Positions 17,108 to 26,689 of a stretch of DNA of 64,000 nucleotides are shown here, one piece after another. Location of the stretch: contig VGPF01000003.1 in NCBI GenBank assembly GCA_016875535.1, positions 58,196 to 122,195 on the forward strand, given 5' to 3'. Every line of letters begins with the position of its first letter. Position 1 is the stretch's first letter. Both the position numbers and the translations under genes were made by a program. The notes under the pieces were generated by a model. It worked only from the letters and a program-made list of their open reading frames with translations, had not been told where the DNA came from and made no database searches. Source of the stretch: Chloroflexota bacterium (GTDB lineage: Bacteria > Chloroflexota > Dehalococcoidia > SHYB01).

Positions 17108-19675
17108 CTAGTTCATCGAGAAGGTGGAGCCCTCGGGCGTCTTCACAACCTCGATGCGCACGGGGAACTGCTCCTTCAGCTCTTCGATGTGGGTGATGAC
17201 GATGATGCGTTCGAAATCGCCGCTGATGGCGTTGATGGTCTCCGCGATGCGGTCGCGCCCCGCCGGGTCCTGCGTGCCGAAGCCTTCATCTATGAAGAGC
17301 GTCGGCAGGGGAGCGCCCGCGCGGCGGGCGAGGAGGCGCGAGAGGGCGATGCGGAGGGCGAGGTTGATGCGGAAGGCCTCGCCGCCGCTGAACAGCTCGT
17401 AGTTCCGGGTCCCAAGCTCGTCCGCGACCCGGATCTCCAGCGTCTCTTTCACGCCGTCCTTCGTCTTCAAGTTCGCCTGGGTCTCCAGCTTCAGCGTCAT
17501 GCGGTTATCCGTCATGCGCCCCAGGAGGCGGTTCGCCTCCTCCTCGATCTCCGGAAGCGCCGATTCGATCATAAGCGCCTGGATGCCCTTGCGGCTGAAG
17601 GCGATAGCCAGCTCCTCAAAGGCCGCCTGCTCCTCGGCGGCCTGGCGAAGGGCATCCTGCCGATTCGCCAGGTTCGCCTCCACTTCGGCAAGCTGGGTGA
17701 GGCGCGCCTGCACCGCGCCCAGGGAGTCGCGCAGCGCTTGGAGGGCTTGCGCCGCCTCGCGCTGTGCCTGCTCCTCCCGAGCCACCTGTTGTGCCAGCTG
17801 CGGCAGCTCCGCCGTCTCCTGGCCGCCCTGCTCTACCGACTTCCGGAGCTGGGCGGCGTTCTGCTCGTTCAACTGGATGTCCCGAGCCGTCTGATCCAAC
17901 TCCTGTTGGGCCTGAGGCGCCCGTTCGCGCGCCTCTTTCAGCTGGCGCGCCCGCTCCTCGAAGGGGCGCAGCCGCTGATAGGCGGCCCTGGCGGCGTCAT
18001 GGGCCGCCTCGTCGTACTTCAGCGAGGCGAGGCCGGCGATGGCGGTGCCAAGCTCCTTCTGCTGTTTGCCCGCGAAGCTGCTCTCGGCAAGCTGCTTCTC
18101 GATGGCCGCGATCGTCGCGCTGAGGGGCGGCAGCGCCGCCTCCGCCTTTGTCTTCTCGTCTGCGGCGTGCTTCAGCATCGCATGCTCGCGCTGCAGCTTC
18201 GGCTGTTCCGCGCGAACCGTCGCCTCGAACTCTTGGATCGCCTTCTGCGCCGCTTGCGACGCCTGCTGCTTCGCTTTCAGCGACGATTCGTTGGCGTCAT
18301 ACTGAGCGCGCTTGGCCTTGCCGAGCTGCTCATACGTCTGGAGAACGTTCGCGCAGCGGTCTTCGCTCAGGTCCGTCAGGCAGAGGGGGCATTGGCCCTT
18401 GCCCTGCTTCACCTGGTCCATCTTACCCTTGATCTCCACCATCTCCTCTTTGAGCTTCGCGTTGGCCGCGCGAAGCTCGGCGGCCTGCTCCGCCGCCGCT
18501 TCGGCCTCGGCGCGCTTCGCGGCGATCTGCTCCTGGAGGTCGTGGAGCTTGGCAAGCGCCTGCTCGATGGCGGGCAACCGGCCTGCCGCCTTTTCGCCTT
18601 CGGCGGCGCGCGCCTCCAACTCTTTGACCTGCGCGGCGGCGACTCGCCTGTTGGCGGTCAGCTCCGCCTTCGCCCGCTCGATCGCCGACTCCAATGAAGC
18701 GCGCCGCTGCGTCAGCTCCAGGTACGTTCGCGCGGCGACATCGAGCGCCGCGACTTCCTTTTCGGCGCTTTGCAGCCAGGTGAAGCCCTCTTCGATGGCC
18801 TGGGCCTCTTTCAGCGTGGCCTGGTAGCTCTCCACCGTCCGCTGTGTCTGCTCCCGGCGACGCGCCAGCCGCGCCAGCGACTCTTCGACGCCCTTGAGCA
18901 TCTGCCGCGTCTCTTCAGCACGGGCGCGCTTCAACTCAAGCGCCTGCTTCTCCCGGCGCGCCTGCTGGAGCGAAGCCTCCAGGCCTTCCAAGAGCGCGGC
19001 CTGTTCGCCCACCTTGGCGCGGCTCTCTTCGAGCTGCCGCGCCAGCTCTGCGCGCCCCGCGACCTGCGCGCTCATCTCAGCTATGGTTTGCTCCAAGCTG
19101 AAGCGCAGGCCTTCCCGCCGGCGGGCGCTCTCACGCGCCTTCTCTGCGAGCGATTCGTAGTAGCTGAGGTTGAGGATCTGGGCAAGGACTTCCTTGCGCT
19201 TATCCGGCGGCTGGTTCGTGAACTCATCGGCGCGGCCCTGGACCAGGAAGGCGCTGTTGATGAAGGTCTCATAGTCCAGGTGCAGGAGGGCGACGATCTT
19301 GGCCTGCGTCTCGCGGATGCCGCTGCCGCTCATCGCCTGCCACGCATTGCCGCTGAAGAGCTGCAACTCGAGGATGGACTTTCCTGCGCGCTTGCCCACG
19401 GCCCGCTCCCGCTTGCGGATGACCCGGTACTTGGACTCCGCTGCGTGGAACTCCAGGTCAACCTCCATCTCATCCTTTCCGATGTAGATGAGGTCGTCGT
19501 CCGATTTCGCGCGCGCCTGGCCCCAGAGCGCCCAGGTCATCGCGTCCAGCAACGAGGACTTCCCAGCGCCGTTTTCGCCGCACAAGCAGGCGATGTGCAC
19601 GCCCTCCAAGTACAGAGGTGGGACGTTGTCCCGGTAGCACATGAAGTTGCGGAGGCGCAGGGTGAGGGGAATCAC
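17108..19675 (-). CDS. sbcC: SbcC/Rad50-like SMC-family ATPase
   Basis: Protein of 855 residues with the Rad50/SbcC plan. Walker A is GENGAGKSS near residue 35. Long coiled coils flank a CPLC zinc hook at about residues 429-432. The C-terminal half carries the ABC signature (LFSGGEAFRINLALRIA) and Walker B with D-loop (LPTLFIDEGFGTQD). It should form a DNA-end-processing nuclease complex with SbcD/Mre11, but no sbcD is seen nearby. The frame is open to 20170, antisense to ffh. The GTG at 19675, directly before IPLTLRLRNFMCY, is the natural N-terminus, and the promoter at 19726-19734 agrees. Confidence 0.92.
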   Translation of the reverse strand: MIPLTLRLRNFMCYRDNVPPLYLEGVHIACLCGENGAGKSSLLDAMTWALWGQARAKSDDDLIYIGKDEMEVDLEFHAAESKYRVIRKRERAVGKRAGKSILELQLFSGNAWQAMSGSGIRETQAKIVALLHLDYETFINSAFLVQGRADEFTNQPPDKRKEVLAQILNLSYYESLAEKARESARRREGLRFSLEQTIAEMSAQVAGRAELARQLEESRAKVGEQAALLEGLEASLQQARREKQALELKRARAEETRQMLKGVEESLARLARRREQTQRTVESYQATLKEAQAIEEGFTWLQSAEKEVAALDVAARTYLELTQRRASLESAIERAKAELTANRRVAAAQVKELEARAAEGEKAAGRLPAIEQALAKLHDLQEQIAAKRAEAEAAAEQAAELRAANAKLKEEMVEIKGKMDQVKQGKGQCPLCLTDLSEDRCANVLQTYEQLGKAKRAQYDANESSLKAKQQASQAAQKAIQEFEATVRAEQPKLQREHAMLKHAADEKTKAEAALPPLSATIAAIEKQLAESSFAGKQQKELGTAIAGLASLKYDEAAHDAARAAYQRLRPFEERARQLKEARERAPQAQQELDQTARDIQLNEQNAAQLRKSVEQGGQETAELPQLAQQVAREEQAQREAAQALQALRDSLGAVQARLTQLAEVEANLANRQDALRQAAEEQAAFEELAIAFSRKGIQALMIESALPEIEEEANRLLGRMTDNRMTLKLETQANLKTKDGVKETLEIRVADELGTRNYELFSGGEAFRINLALRIALSRLLARRAGAPLPTLFIDEGFGTQDPAGRDRIAETINAISGDFERIIVITHIEELKEQFPVRIEVVKTPEGSTFSMN

Positions 19676-19725
19676 GTGGAGGGGGCCTTTTGCCTGTGTC
19701 GCGGCCGGATCCAGGAGGCAGCGAG

Positions 19726-19734
19726 ATTGTAGCA
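19726..19734 (-). promoter_or_regulatory. Extended -10 promoter for sbcC-rsmG
   Basis: On the minus strand the sequence reads TGC-TACAAT, the same extended -10 seen before moxR and the amidohydrolase at 57089. It lies about 50 bases upstream of the sbcC GTG. Confidence 0.6.
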
Positions 19735-19795
19735 TAGGAGATTCGCTAACCCGCCAGGCCCACCTCGGGCGGATGGCCTCCGCCGAAGCTTGCGA

Positions 19796-19830
19796 TAGAA
19801 TAGAGGTGTCGCCCGACTGCCGGGCGACAC
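19796..19830 (+). promoter_or_regulatory. ffh promoter -10 and 5' hairpin
   Basis: TAGAAT at 19796-19801 is a -10 box. Immediately downstream GTGTCGCCCG (19806-19815), loop ACTGC, and CGGGCGACAC (19821-19830) form a perfect 10-bp hairpin. It ends two bases before the ffh ATG. Transcription from this -10 would start at or inside the hairpin, leaving no room for a Shine-Dalgarno sequence. Confidence 0.65.
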
Positions 19831-19832
19831 CT

Positions 19833-21182
19833 ATGTTCGAAGCGCTCACCGATAAACTGACCGGCGTCTTCAAGCGCCTCGGCGGCAAGGGCCGCCTCAC
19901 GGAGAAGGAGATAGACGAAGCTCTCCGCGAGGTGCGTGTCGCCCTCCTCGAGGCCGACGTCAACTTCAAGGTCGCCCGCGACTTCATCGCGAAGGTGAAG
20001 GAGCGGGCCATGCAGCCCGCCGTCCTGGAGAGCATGACGCCCGCCCAGGCCGTCATGGGCATCGTCCAGGAGGAGCTGACCGCTATCCTGGGCGGAGCCC
20101 AGAAGCGGCTCAGCGCCGCCAGCCAGCCGCCGACCATCGTCATGATGGTGGGCCTCCAGGGCGCCGGCAAAACGACAGCAACTGCAAAATTGGCACTCTA
20201 CCTGAAACGAGGCGGCAATAAGCCGCTCCTCGTCGCGGCCGATGTGAAGCGCCCTGCGGCCGTCCAGCAGCTCGTCACCCTAGGCAAGCAGATTGACGTA
20301 CCTGTCTACGAAGAGGGCACCGGCACCCCAGGCGACAAGGTCTGCGAGCACGCCCTCCAGCGGGCCAAGGAGACCGGCGCCAACTGGATGATTCTGGACA
20401 CCGCGGGACGCCTCCATATAGACGAAGAGATGATGGGCGAGCTGGGCCGCATCAAGGAGAGGCTGCACCCCCACGAATCGCTCCTGGTGGTGGACGCCAT
20501 GACGGGCCAGGACGCCGTTCGCGCCGCCGAGGAGTTCCACAAGAAGGTGAGCCTCACCGGCCTGGTGCTCACCAAGCTGGACGGCGATGCCCGAGGCGGC
20601 GCGGCCCTCTCCGTCTCCAGCGTCACCGGCGTTCCCATCAAGTTCATCGGCATGGGCGAGAAGGTGGACGCCCTGGAGCCCTACCACCCGGACCGGCTCG
20701 CCCAGCGCATCCTCGGCATGGGCGATATGGCCACCCTCATCGAGAAGGCCCAGGAGGGCATTGACGAGAAGAAGGCCAAGGAGATCGAAAAGAAGTTCCG
20801 CAAGGCGGAGTTCGATATGGAGGACATGCTGGAGCAGTTCAAGACGATCAAGAAGATGGGATCCATCGGCAACGTCCTGGGCATGATCCCCGGCATGTCC
20901 ATGCTCTCCAAGAAGATGCCGACGGCCAACGTGGATGACAAGGCGATGGCGCGGGTTGAGGCCATCATCCTTTCGATGACGAAGCGGGAGCGGCGCAAGC
21001 CCGAAATCATCAACGGCAGCCGCCGCAAGCGCATCGCCATGGGCAGCGGCACCACACCCGCCGAAGTGAACCGCCTCCTCACGCAGTATGAGGAGATGCG
21101 GAAGATGATGAAGCGCCTGCAGTCCGGCCGCACGAAGCACATGACCGATAGCTTCATGCGGCAGCTCGGCGGCGGGCGGTAG
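19833..21182 (+). CDS. ffh: Signal recognition particle protein (SRP54)
   Basis: Protein of 449 residues with the N domain, the G domain (GLQGAGKTT, then DTAGRLHIDEEMM, TKLDGDARGG) and a Met-rich M domain that binds 4.5S RNA and signal peptides (GNVLGMIPGMSML and further). It targets nascent membrane proteins. The ATG at 19833 begins MFEALTDKLTG, the family N-terminus. It is preceded by a 10-bp hairpin instead of a ribosome binding site. It converges with uvrB with three bases between. Confidence 0.96.
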   Translation: MFEALTDKLTGVFKRLGGKGRLTEKEIDEALREVRVALLEADVNFKVARDFIAKVKERAMQPAVLESMTPAQAVMGIVQEELTAILGGAQKRLSAASQPPTIVMMVGLQGAGKTTATAKLALYLKRGGNKPLLVAADVKRPAAVQQLVTLGKQIDVPVYEEGTGTPGDKVCEHALQRAKETGANWMILDTAGRLHIDEEMMGELGRIKERLHPHESLLVVDAMTGQDAVRAAEEFHKKVSLTGLVLTKLDGDARGGAALSVSSVTGVPIKFIGMGEKVDALEPYHPDRLAQRILGMGDMATLIEKAQEGIDEKKAKEIEKKFRKAEFDMEDMLEQFKTIKKMGSIGNVLGMIPGMSMLSKKMPTANVDDKAMARVEAIILSMTKRERRKPEIINGSRRKRIAMGSGTTPAEVNRLLTQYEEMRKMMKRLQSGRTKHMTDSFMRQLGGGR

Positions 21183-21185
21183 GGG

Positions 21186-23276
21186 CTACCAGCCCTTCCG
21201 CCTTCTCCCGCGCACCTTGGCGGGCGGGCGCGTCTCGTAGACACCCGGCGTCTCCTCCGTCTTGCTGAAGCGCTCGCCCTTCTCCGTGACGTGCGAGTCC
21301 AGGTCCAGCGCCAGCACCTTCCGCAGGTCAATCACCTGGTCGCGCAGGGCCGCCGCCTTCTCGAACTCCAGGTTGGAGGAGGCCTCTTTCATCCGCTTCT
21401 CCAGGTCCTTGATGGCCCGCGCCACCTCATCCTTCGGCATCTCCTTGGAGACCACATACGGCGTCTGCTCTTCGGCGATGGCCCGCACCCGCTCCGTGAT
21501 GTCTTTGATGGACTTCTTGATGCCCTGGGGCGTGATGCCGTGTTGCTTGTTGTAGGCGTCCTGGATCGCGCGCCTGCGGTTCGTCTCGTCTAGCGCCTGC
21601 TTCATCGAGGCCGTTCTCGTATCGGCGTACATGATGACGTGGCCGTTCTCATGGCGCGCCGCCCGGCCGATCGTCTGGATCAGGGAGGCGCCCGACCGCA
21701 GATAGCCCTCTTTATCGGCGTCCAGGATGGCGACCAGGCTCACTTCCGGAAGGTCGAGCCCTTCGCGCAGCAGGTTGATGCCCACCACCACGTCATAGAC
21801 GCCCAGGCGCAGGTCGCGCAGGACTTCGCTCCGCTCCAGCACATCCTGCTCCGAATGGAGATAGTGGACCTTGATGCCCATCTCTTTCAGATAGTCGGCA
21901 AGCTCCTCCGCCATGCGCTTGGTGAGGGTGGTCACCAGGGCGCGCTCCTTCTTCTCCACGCGCAGCTTGATCCGGTGCAGCAGGTCGTCTATCTGCCCGT
22001 GGGTCTTCTTTACCTCGATCGTCGGGTCCAGCAGTCCCGTCGGGCGGATGACCTGCTCCGCCACTTGCTGGCTGACCTTCAGCTCGTAGGCGGCGGGCGT
22101 CGCCGAGACGAAGACGACCTGGTTGATGGAGGCGTCGAACTCCTCGAAGTTGAGCGGGCGGTTGTCCATCGCCGAAGGGAGGCGAAAGCCGTAGTCCACC
22201 AGCACCGATTTGCGCGAGCGGTCGCCGCCGTACATGCCGTGGACCTGCGGCACCGTCATGTGCGATTCGTCAATGAACATCAGGAAGTCGTCGGGGAAAT
22301 AGTCCAGGAGCGTCGAAGGCCGGCTCCCCGCCGGGCGGCGCGCCAGGTGGCGCGCATAGTTCTCGATGCCGGAGCAGTAGCCAGCCTCCCGCAGCATCTC
22401 CAGGTCGAAGCGCGTGCGCTGCTCCAGGCGCGCCGCCTCCAGCACCTTGCCACCCTCGCGCAGCTGCTTCAGCCGCTCTTCCAGCTCCGCCTCGATCCCC
22501 TTCAGCCCGGCGTCCATCTTCTCCTGCGATGTCACGAAGTGCTTCGCCGGGTAGATCTCGATGCTCTCGCGCTCGCCCAGCAGCTCGCCCGTCACCGGAT
22601 CAATCTCGGTGATCTTCTCCACCTCGTCGCCCCAGAACTGGATGCGCAGGGCCAGGTCCTCGTAGGCGGGCTGGATCTCCAGCGTATCGCCGCGAACGCG
22701 GAAGCGCCCGCGCGTCGGGTCTACATCGTTGCGCTCATACTGCATGTCAATGAGCTGCCGGATGATCTTCTCTCGCCGCGCGCCTGCCCCCTTCTGCAGC
22801 AGCACGCGGAAGGCCTGGTACTCCTCCGGCGAGCCGAGGCCGTAGATGCAGGAGACGGAGGCGACGATGAGGACATCGCGGCGCGTGAGGAGGGCGCGCG
22901 TGGCGGCGTGGCGCAGCTTGTCTATCTCCTCGTTGATATCGGCGTCTTTCTCGATATACGTGTCCGTCCGCGCGATGTAGGCCTCCGGCTGGTAGTAGTC
23001 GTAGTAGGAGACGAAATACTCGACGGCGTTCTCCGGCAGGAACTCCTTGAACTCCGTGGCGAGCTGGGCGGCCAGCGTCTTGTTGTGGGCGATCACCAGT
23101 GTCGGCCGCTTGGACTGGGCCGCGATATTCGCCATGGTGAAGGTCTTGCCGGAGCCGGTGACGCCCAGCAGCGTCTGGTAGCGATAGCCGTTCTTCAGCC
23201 CCTGGACAAGCTTCTCGACGGCCTGGGGCTGATCGCCCGTCATCTTGAAGTCGGAGACGATTTTGAAGTCAGGCAC
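21186..23276 (-). CDS. uvrB: UvrABC system protein B
   Basis: Protein of 696 residues, the damage-verification helicase subunit of nucleotide excision repair. Walker A is [12 protein letters not shown], the Walker B region reads [11 protein letters not shown], and the beta-hairpin segment has [10 protein letters not shown]. The late motif [13 protein letters not shown] and a C-terminal UVR motif ([19 protein letters not shown]) are present. Length is normal. It starts three bases after the end of the small Mop gene on the same strand, so it may be the last gene of that transcription unit. Confidence 0.97.
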   Translation of the reverse strand: MPDFKIVSDFKMTGDQPQAVEKLVQGLKNGYRYQTLLGVTGSGKTFTMANIAAQSKRPTLVIAHNKTLAAQLATEFKEFLPENAVEYFVSYYDYYQPEAYIARTDTYIEKDADINEEIDKLRHAATRALLTRRDVLIVASVSCIYGLGSPEEYQAFRVLLQKGAGARREKIIRQLIDMQYERNDVDPTRGRFRVRGDTLEIQPAYEDLALRIQFWGDEVEKITEIDPVTGELLGERESIEIYPAKHFVTSQEKMDAGLKGIEAELEERLKQLREGGKVLEAARLEQRTRFDLEMLREAGYCSGIENYARHLARRPAGSRPSTLLDYFPDDFLMFIDESHMTVPQVHGMYGGDRSRKSVLVDYGFRLPSAMDNRPLNFEEFDASINQVVFVSATPAAYELKVSQQVAEQVIRPTGLLDPTIEVKKTHGQIDDLLHRIKLRVEKKERALVTTLTKRMAEELADYLKEMGIKVHYLHSEQDVLERSEVLRDLRLGVYDVVVGINLLREGLDLPEVSLVAILDADKEGYLRSGASLIQTIGRAARHENGHVIMYADTRTASMKQALDETNRRRAIQDAYNKQHGITPQGIKKSIKDITERVRAIAEEQTPYVVSKEMPKDEVARAIKDLEKRMKEASSNLEFEKAAALRDQVIDLRKVLALDLDSHVTEKGERFSKTEETPGVYETRPPAKVRGRRRKGW

Positions 23277-23278
23277 GG

Positions 23279-23485
23279 TCAGTCCTTCACGATCATCACG
23301 CTCGTCGCCTTGATGAGCGCCGTCGCCCGGTCGCCCACCTTCAGCTTCAGCTCCCGCGCCGCCTCTGCGCTGATGAGCGCCACCACGTGGTTCTCGCCCA
23401 CCTTCAGGCCGATCTGGGCCATCAGCCCCTCGATTTTAACCTCGGTGACCGTTCCGGGAAGCCGGTTTCTGCCGCTTGTCTTCAT
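23279..23485 (-). CDS. Single Mop (TOBE-type) molybdate-binding protein
   Basis: Protein of 68 residues made of one Mop domain: [50 protein letters not shown]. Free-standing Mop proteins (molbindins) bind molybdate or tungstate as oligomers and buffer or sense it. The 5' end overlaps the HTH gene at 23436 by 50 bases in a different frame, and the start ATG has GGAAGAGG about eight bases upstream. The modABC operon lies divergently, just upstream of the HTH gene, supporting a molybdate role. Confidence 0.88.
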   Translation of the reverse strand: MKTSGRNRLPGTVTEVKIEGLMAQIGLKVGENHVVALISAEAARELKLKVGDRATALIKATSVMIVKD

Positions 23486-23828
23486 GGGGTGCCTCTTCCT
23501 TGCCCGCGGTTGCCTGCGGGTCCGTGATGGTGAAGGCCGTCAACAGCACCTGGCGCGTTTGGCGGTCTCGCAGGTCGATGCCCGATAGCTCTTCGATGCG
23601 CTGGATGCGGTAGAGGACGCTGTTCCGGTGGAGGAAGAGCGCGTCCGCCGTCTCCGCGATGCTCCCGCCGCGCTCCACCCACGCGCGCAGGGTAGCCTCC
23701 AGCTCCGAGTTCGTCTTCGCGTCATAGGCCCGCACCGATTCCAGGACGCGGTCCAGCCGGCCCTTCACCGCCTCCAGGCCGCCAAGCCGCTGCAGCGCGC
23801 TCTTCAGTTGGGGAATACCCTCAGTCAT
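23436..23828 (-). CDS. PucR/CdaR C-terminal-type HTH protein
   Basis: Protein of 130 residues carrying the PucR-type HTH (HTH_30): LEATLRAWVERGGSIAETA, then ADALFLHRNSVLYRIQRIEEL, followed by SGIDLRDRQTR. It lacks the N-terminal sensor or GAF domain of full-length PucR/CdaR regulators. It is divergent from modA with 72 bases between start codons and overlaps the Mop gene. A role as a DNA-binding regulator of molybdate uptake is inferred from position. The last 25 or so residues, from the overlap region, are polar and probably disordered. Confidence 0.82.
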   Translation of the reverse strand: MTEGIPQLKSALQRLGGLEAVKGRLDRVLESVRAYDAKTNSELEATLRAWVERGGSIAETADALFLHRNSVLYRIQRIEELSGIDLRDRQTRQVLLTAFTITDPQATAGKEEAPHEDKRQKPASRNGHRG

Positions 23829-23900
23829 GCACCCATCCTACAGCATTCTTTGTGCACTCTGAACGATGCCTTGGCACAGCCGCCCCGCTAGAGTATCCGG

Positions 23901-24692
23901 GTGGCGATCCCTCTTCTGAAACGACCTCACCTTCGCCTTCTGGCCTGTTGCTTGCTTTTTGCCGCCGTCGCGGCCTTCTGCGCCTCCTCCGGCGGCGGCA
24001 AAGGCATCACTGTTGCCGCCGCCTCCGACCTCACCTTCGCCTTCCAAGAGCTGGGCAAGCGCTTCGAGGAGAAGACGGGGACGAAGGTCACCTTCACCTT
24101 CGGCTCGACGGGCCAGCTGGCCCAGCAGGTCGAGCACGGCGCGCCGGTGGACCTTTTCGCAGCCGCCGATCAGCGCGCGATAGACGACCTGACGGGCAAG
24201 GGCAGGCTCGTGCCGGGGACAAAGGCCCTCTACGCCAGGGGCTTCCTTGCTATCTGGACGCGCAAGGCAAGCGATTTGCGACTTGAGCGCTTGGAGGACT
24301 TAGCCCAGCCCGGCGTGCAACGCATCGCCATCGCCAACCCGGAGCACGCGCCGTACGGCATCGCCGCGCGCGAGGCGATGGAGACCAGCGGCCTTTGGGA
24401 AAGCCTGCGCCCCAAGCTCGTCTACGGCGAAAATATCCGGCAGGCCCTCCAGTTCGCCGAGACGGGCAACGTGGACGCCGCCATCGTCGCCCTCTCCCTC
24501 GCCCAGCGCTCCGACGGCCGATGGGTGCGCGTTCCCGACGGCTTGCACAAGCCCCTCGAGCAGGCTCTCGCCGTCGTCAGCGGCTCGAAGCGCGAGCAGG
24601 CCGCGCGCGCCTTCGCGAGCTTCGTGACGAGCGAAGAAGGGCGCGCCATCCTTCGCAGCCACGGCTTCTCGGTCCCGGGGGAGCCGCGATGA
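23901..24692 (+). CDS. modA: Molybdate ABC transporter substrate-binding protein
   Basis: Protein of 263 residues with a hydrophobic signal sequence (LRLLACCLLFAAVAAFCASS) and the periplasmic-binding fold: VAAASDLTFAFQELG, TFGSTGQLAQQ, PVDLFAAADQRAID and YGENIRQALQFAETGNVDAAIVALS. These match ModA, including the SAS-like and GS-T oxyanion-binding loops. The start is GTG at 23901. Its stop overlaps the modB ATG (ATGA). The sequence is closest to molybdate or tungstate binders; which oxyanion is preferred cannot be read by eye. Confidence 0.93.
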   Translation: MAIPLLKRPHLRLLACCLLFAAVAAFCASSGGGKGITVAAASDLTFAFQELGKRFEEKTGTKVTFTFGSTGQLAQQVEHGAPVDLFAAADQRAIDDLTGKGRLVPGTKALYARGFLAIWTRKASDLRLERLEDLAQPGVQRIAIANPEHAPYGIAAREAMETSGLWESLRPKLVYGENIRQALQFAETGNVDAAIVALSLAQRSDGRWVRVPDGLHKPLEQALAVVSGSKREQAARAFASFVTSEEGRAILRSHGFSVPGEPR

Positions 24693-25360
24693 TTTGGGAC
24701 GCCTTTTTCCTCTCCCTGCGCGTCACCGCCGTCGCCACTGTCATTATTCTCGTCCTCGGCCTCGCCCTCGGCTGGCTCTTCGCCCGCGCGCGCTTCCGCG
24801 GCAAGCTTCTCCTGGAACTCCTCGTCGCTCTGCCGCTCGTGCTTCCGCCAAGCGTCGTCGGCTATTACCTCTTGCGCGCCCTCGGCAGCGGCAGTCCCGT
24901 CGTCGAATGGCTCCACATCGAGCTTCTCTTCACCTGGCAGGCCGCCGCCGTCGCCTCAGCCGTCGTGGGCCTGCCCCTCATGGTGCAATCGGCCCGCGCC
25001 GCCATCGCCAATGTGGACCCGGCGCTGGAGAATGCCGCGCGCACCCTCGGCTCCACCGAAGTCGGTCTCTTCTGGCGCGTGACGCTTCCCCTGGCGCGGC
25101 GCGGCATCCTCGCGGGCCTCATCCTCGGCGCGGCGCGCGCCCTAGGTGAGTTCGGCGCGACGCTCATGGTAGCGGGCAGCATCCCCGGCAAGACGCAGAC
25201 GATGCCCCTGGCCATTTATGACGCCGTGCAGAGCGGCCAGCGCGACGCGGCGAACCAGATGGTCCTGCTGATGACTGCCCTCGCCTTCCTGGGCCTCTGG
25301 TTCGTGCGCGGTATCGAGTCGCCACGAAAGCGCAAGGCCCCCAAGGAGCGCGCGGCATGA
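24689..25360 (+). CDS. modB: Molybdate ABC transporter permease
   Basis: Protein of 223 residues with five hydrophobic segments and the permease EAA-type loop: ALENAARTLGSTEVGLFWRVT, then ARALGEFGATLMVAG, characteristic of ModB. The ATG at 24689 overlaps the modA stop. The reading frame is open well before this, antisense to nothing useful, and is ignored. Translationally coupled to modA and modC. Confidence 0.94.
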   Translation: MIWDAFFLSLRVTAVATVIILVLGLALGWLFARARFRGKLLLELLVALPLVLPPSVVGYYLLRALGSGSPVVEWLHIELLFTWQAAAVASAVVGLPLMVQSARAAIANVDPALENAARTLGSTEVGLFWRVTLPLARRGILAGLILGAARALGEFGATLMVAGSIPGKTQTMPLAIYDAVQSGQRDAANQMVLLMTALAFLGLWFVRGIESPRKRKAPKERAA

Positions 25361-26448
25361 CGACGGCACAGCGCACCGCTTTGACGGTGGACATTGATGT
25401 GCGCCGCGACGGCTTTCGCGTGCAGGTCGCCTTCGAGGCGGGCCGCGAAGTCGTCGCCCTTTTCGGCCCATCGGGCGCTGGGAAGACGACGACGCTGAAC
25501 GCCATCGCCGGGCTTGTCACACCTGCAAAGGGGACGATTGCCATCGACGGAACGGCGCTCTTTGCCGGAGGCGGCCGGGAGGCGGTCAACGTCCCGGCCC
25601 GCGCGCGCAAGATCGGCTACGTCTTTCAAAGCTACGCGCTCTTCCCGCATCTCACCGCCCTCAAGAACGTCGCCTACCCTCTAGGTGGCGCGCCCGATGC
25701 GGAGTCCCAGGCCATGGGCCATCTCGAGACGTTGGGCATGGCCGACTTCGCCCATCGCTATCCCGATGAGCTTTCCGGCGGCCAGCAACAGCGCGTCGCC
25801 ATCGCCCGCGCCCTCGCCCGGGAGCCGCGCCTCCTGCTCCTCGATGAGCCGTTCACCGCCCTCGATGAATCCCTGCGCCGCGCCCTTCGCAAGGAGTTGC
25901 GCGCCATCTGCGACCGGATGCAGATCCCCGTCGTCCTGGTGACCCACGACCTCTCGGAAGTCCTCGCCCTCGCCGACCGCGTCGTCGTCCTGGAGCGGGG
26001 ACGTGTCGTCACCCAGGGCTCGCCCCTCGCCGTCCTCCAACGCCCCGGCGCCGAGACCGTCTCCCGGCTCGTCGGAGTGGAGAATATCTTCGAAGGCACT
26101 GTCCTCTCCTCGTCCCAGGCCGAAGGCGTCACCACCTGCGACCTGGGCGGCCTCCGACTCGAAGTCCCCTACGCGCCGCTCTCCCAAGGCGCCCGCGTCC
26201 GCATCGGCCTGCGCGCCGGCGATATTATCGTCGCCGGCGAACGCCCCAGCGGCCTCTCGGCGCGCAACACGATCGCGGGCGTCGTCCGCGCCGTCGCCCG
26301 CAAGGGCTTCGAGGCCGAAGCCATCGTGGACTGCGGCCGTGACGTCCGCGTCGAAGTCACCCCACGTGCCGTTAAGAGCCTCGGCATCGCCCCAGGCAAA
26401 GGCGTCTGGCTCGTCATCAAGACCAACTCCTGCTTCTTGATCGAATGA
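25357..26448 (+). CDS. modC: Molybdate ABC transporter ATP-binding protein
   Basis: Protein of 363 residues. Walker A is GPSGAGKTT, the Q-loop region reads IGYVFQSYALFPHL, the signature is LSGGQQQRVAIARAL and Walker B LLLLDEPFTALDE. The last third is a TOBE/Mop domain (LSARNTIAGVVRAVARKGFEAE), as usual for ModC. The ATG overlaps the modB stop by four bases. It energises molybdate import with ModB and ModA. Confidence 0.95.
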   Translation: MTTAQRTALTVDIDVRRDGFRVQVAFEAGREVVALFGPSGAGKTTTLNAIAGLVTPAKGTIAIDGTALFAGGGREAVNVPARARKIGYVFQSYALFPHLTALKNVAYPLGGAPDAESQAMGHLETLGMADFAHRYPDELSGGQQQRVAIARALAREPRLLLLDEPFTALDESLRRALRKELRAICDRMQIPVVLVTHDLSEVLALADRVVVLERGRVVTQGSPLAVLQRPGAETVSRLVGVENIFEGTVLSSSQAEGVTTCDLGGLRLEVPYAPLSQGARVRIGLRAGDIIVAGERPSGLSARNTIAGVVRAVARKGFEAEAIVDCGRDVRVEVTPRAVKSLGIAPGKGVWLVIKTNSCFLIE

Positions 26449-26539
26449 CACCTCTAGTACTGTGTCCAGGATTCTCGTTCTCGCGACTTACAAGTTCAGA
26501 TGTGGCGGGCGGCATATTAAATCGTAGGGTGTGCCTGCT

Positions 26540-26622
26540 GTTCCTCTCCCGAGGTTCCCTCAGAAGAACCGTCGGGGAGAGGAACTCGAGAAGCGTTCCG
26601 ATGCTTCCCGAGAGGTGAGGGA
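26540..26622. repeat. Palindromic repeat, copy 1
   Basis: GTTCCTCTCCC (26540-26550) pairs with GGGAGAGGAAC (26575-26585), enclosing a second hairpin GGTTC/GAACC. The right-hand part GAACTCGAGAAGC..GCTTCCCGAGAGGTGAGGG folds again, with one mismatch. The same core recurs at 27819, 28671, 53539 and, more loosely, 36114. The 26449-26689 gap holds this repeat and the next promoter. Confidence 0.8.
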
Positions 26623-26676
26623 GAGAAATCCGATGATTATTGTTGGGAGGGAGGCCTCCCCCCTCTCCCGTTCCCC

Positions 26677-26682
26677 TATAAT
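26677..26682 (+). promoter_or_regulatory. -10 box of the methyltransferase gene (leaderless)
   Basis: Perfect TATAAT. The ATG of the methyltransferase begins eight bases after its last base, so transcription should start at or next to the start codon. No Shine-Dalgarno sequence is present. Confidence 0.7.
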
Positions 26683-26689
26683 TCGCCAT

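Noticed and set aside
19676..20170. Upstream extension of the sbcC frame
   Set aside because: Antisense to ffh. The promoter at 19726 and the natural N-terminus place the start at 19675.
23829..23900. ModE operator between the HTH gene and modA
   Set aside because: No convincing ModE-type palindrome was found; only weak promoter-like hexamers are present.
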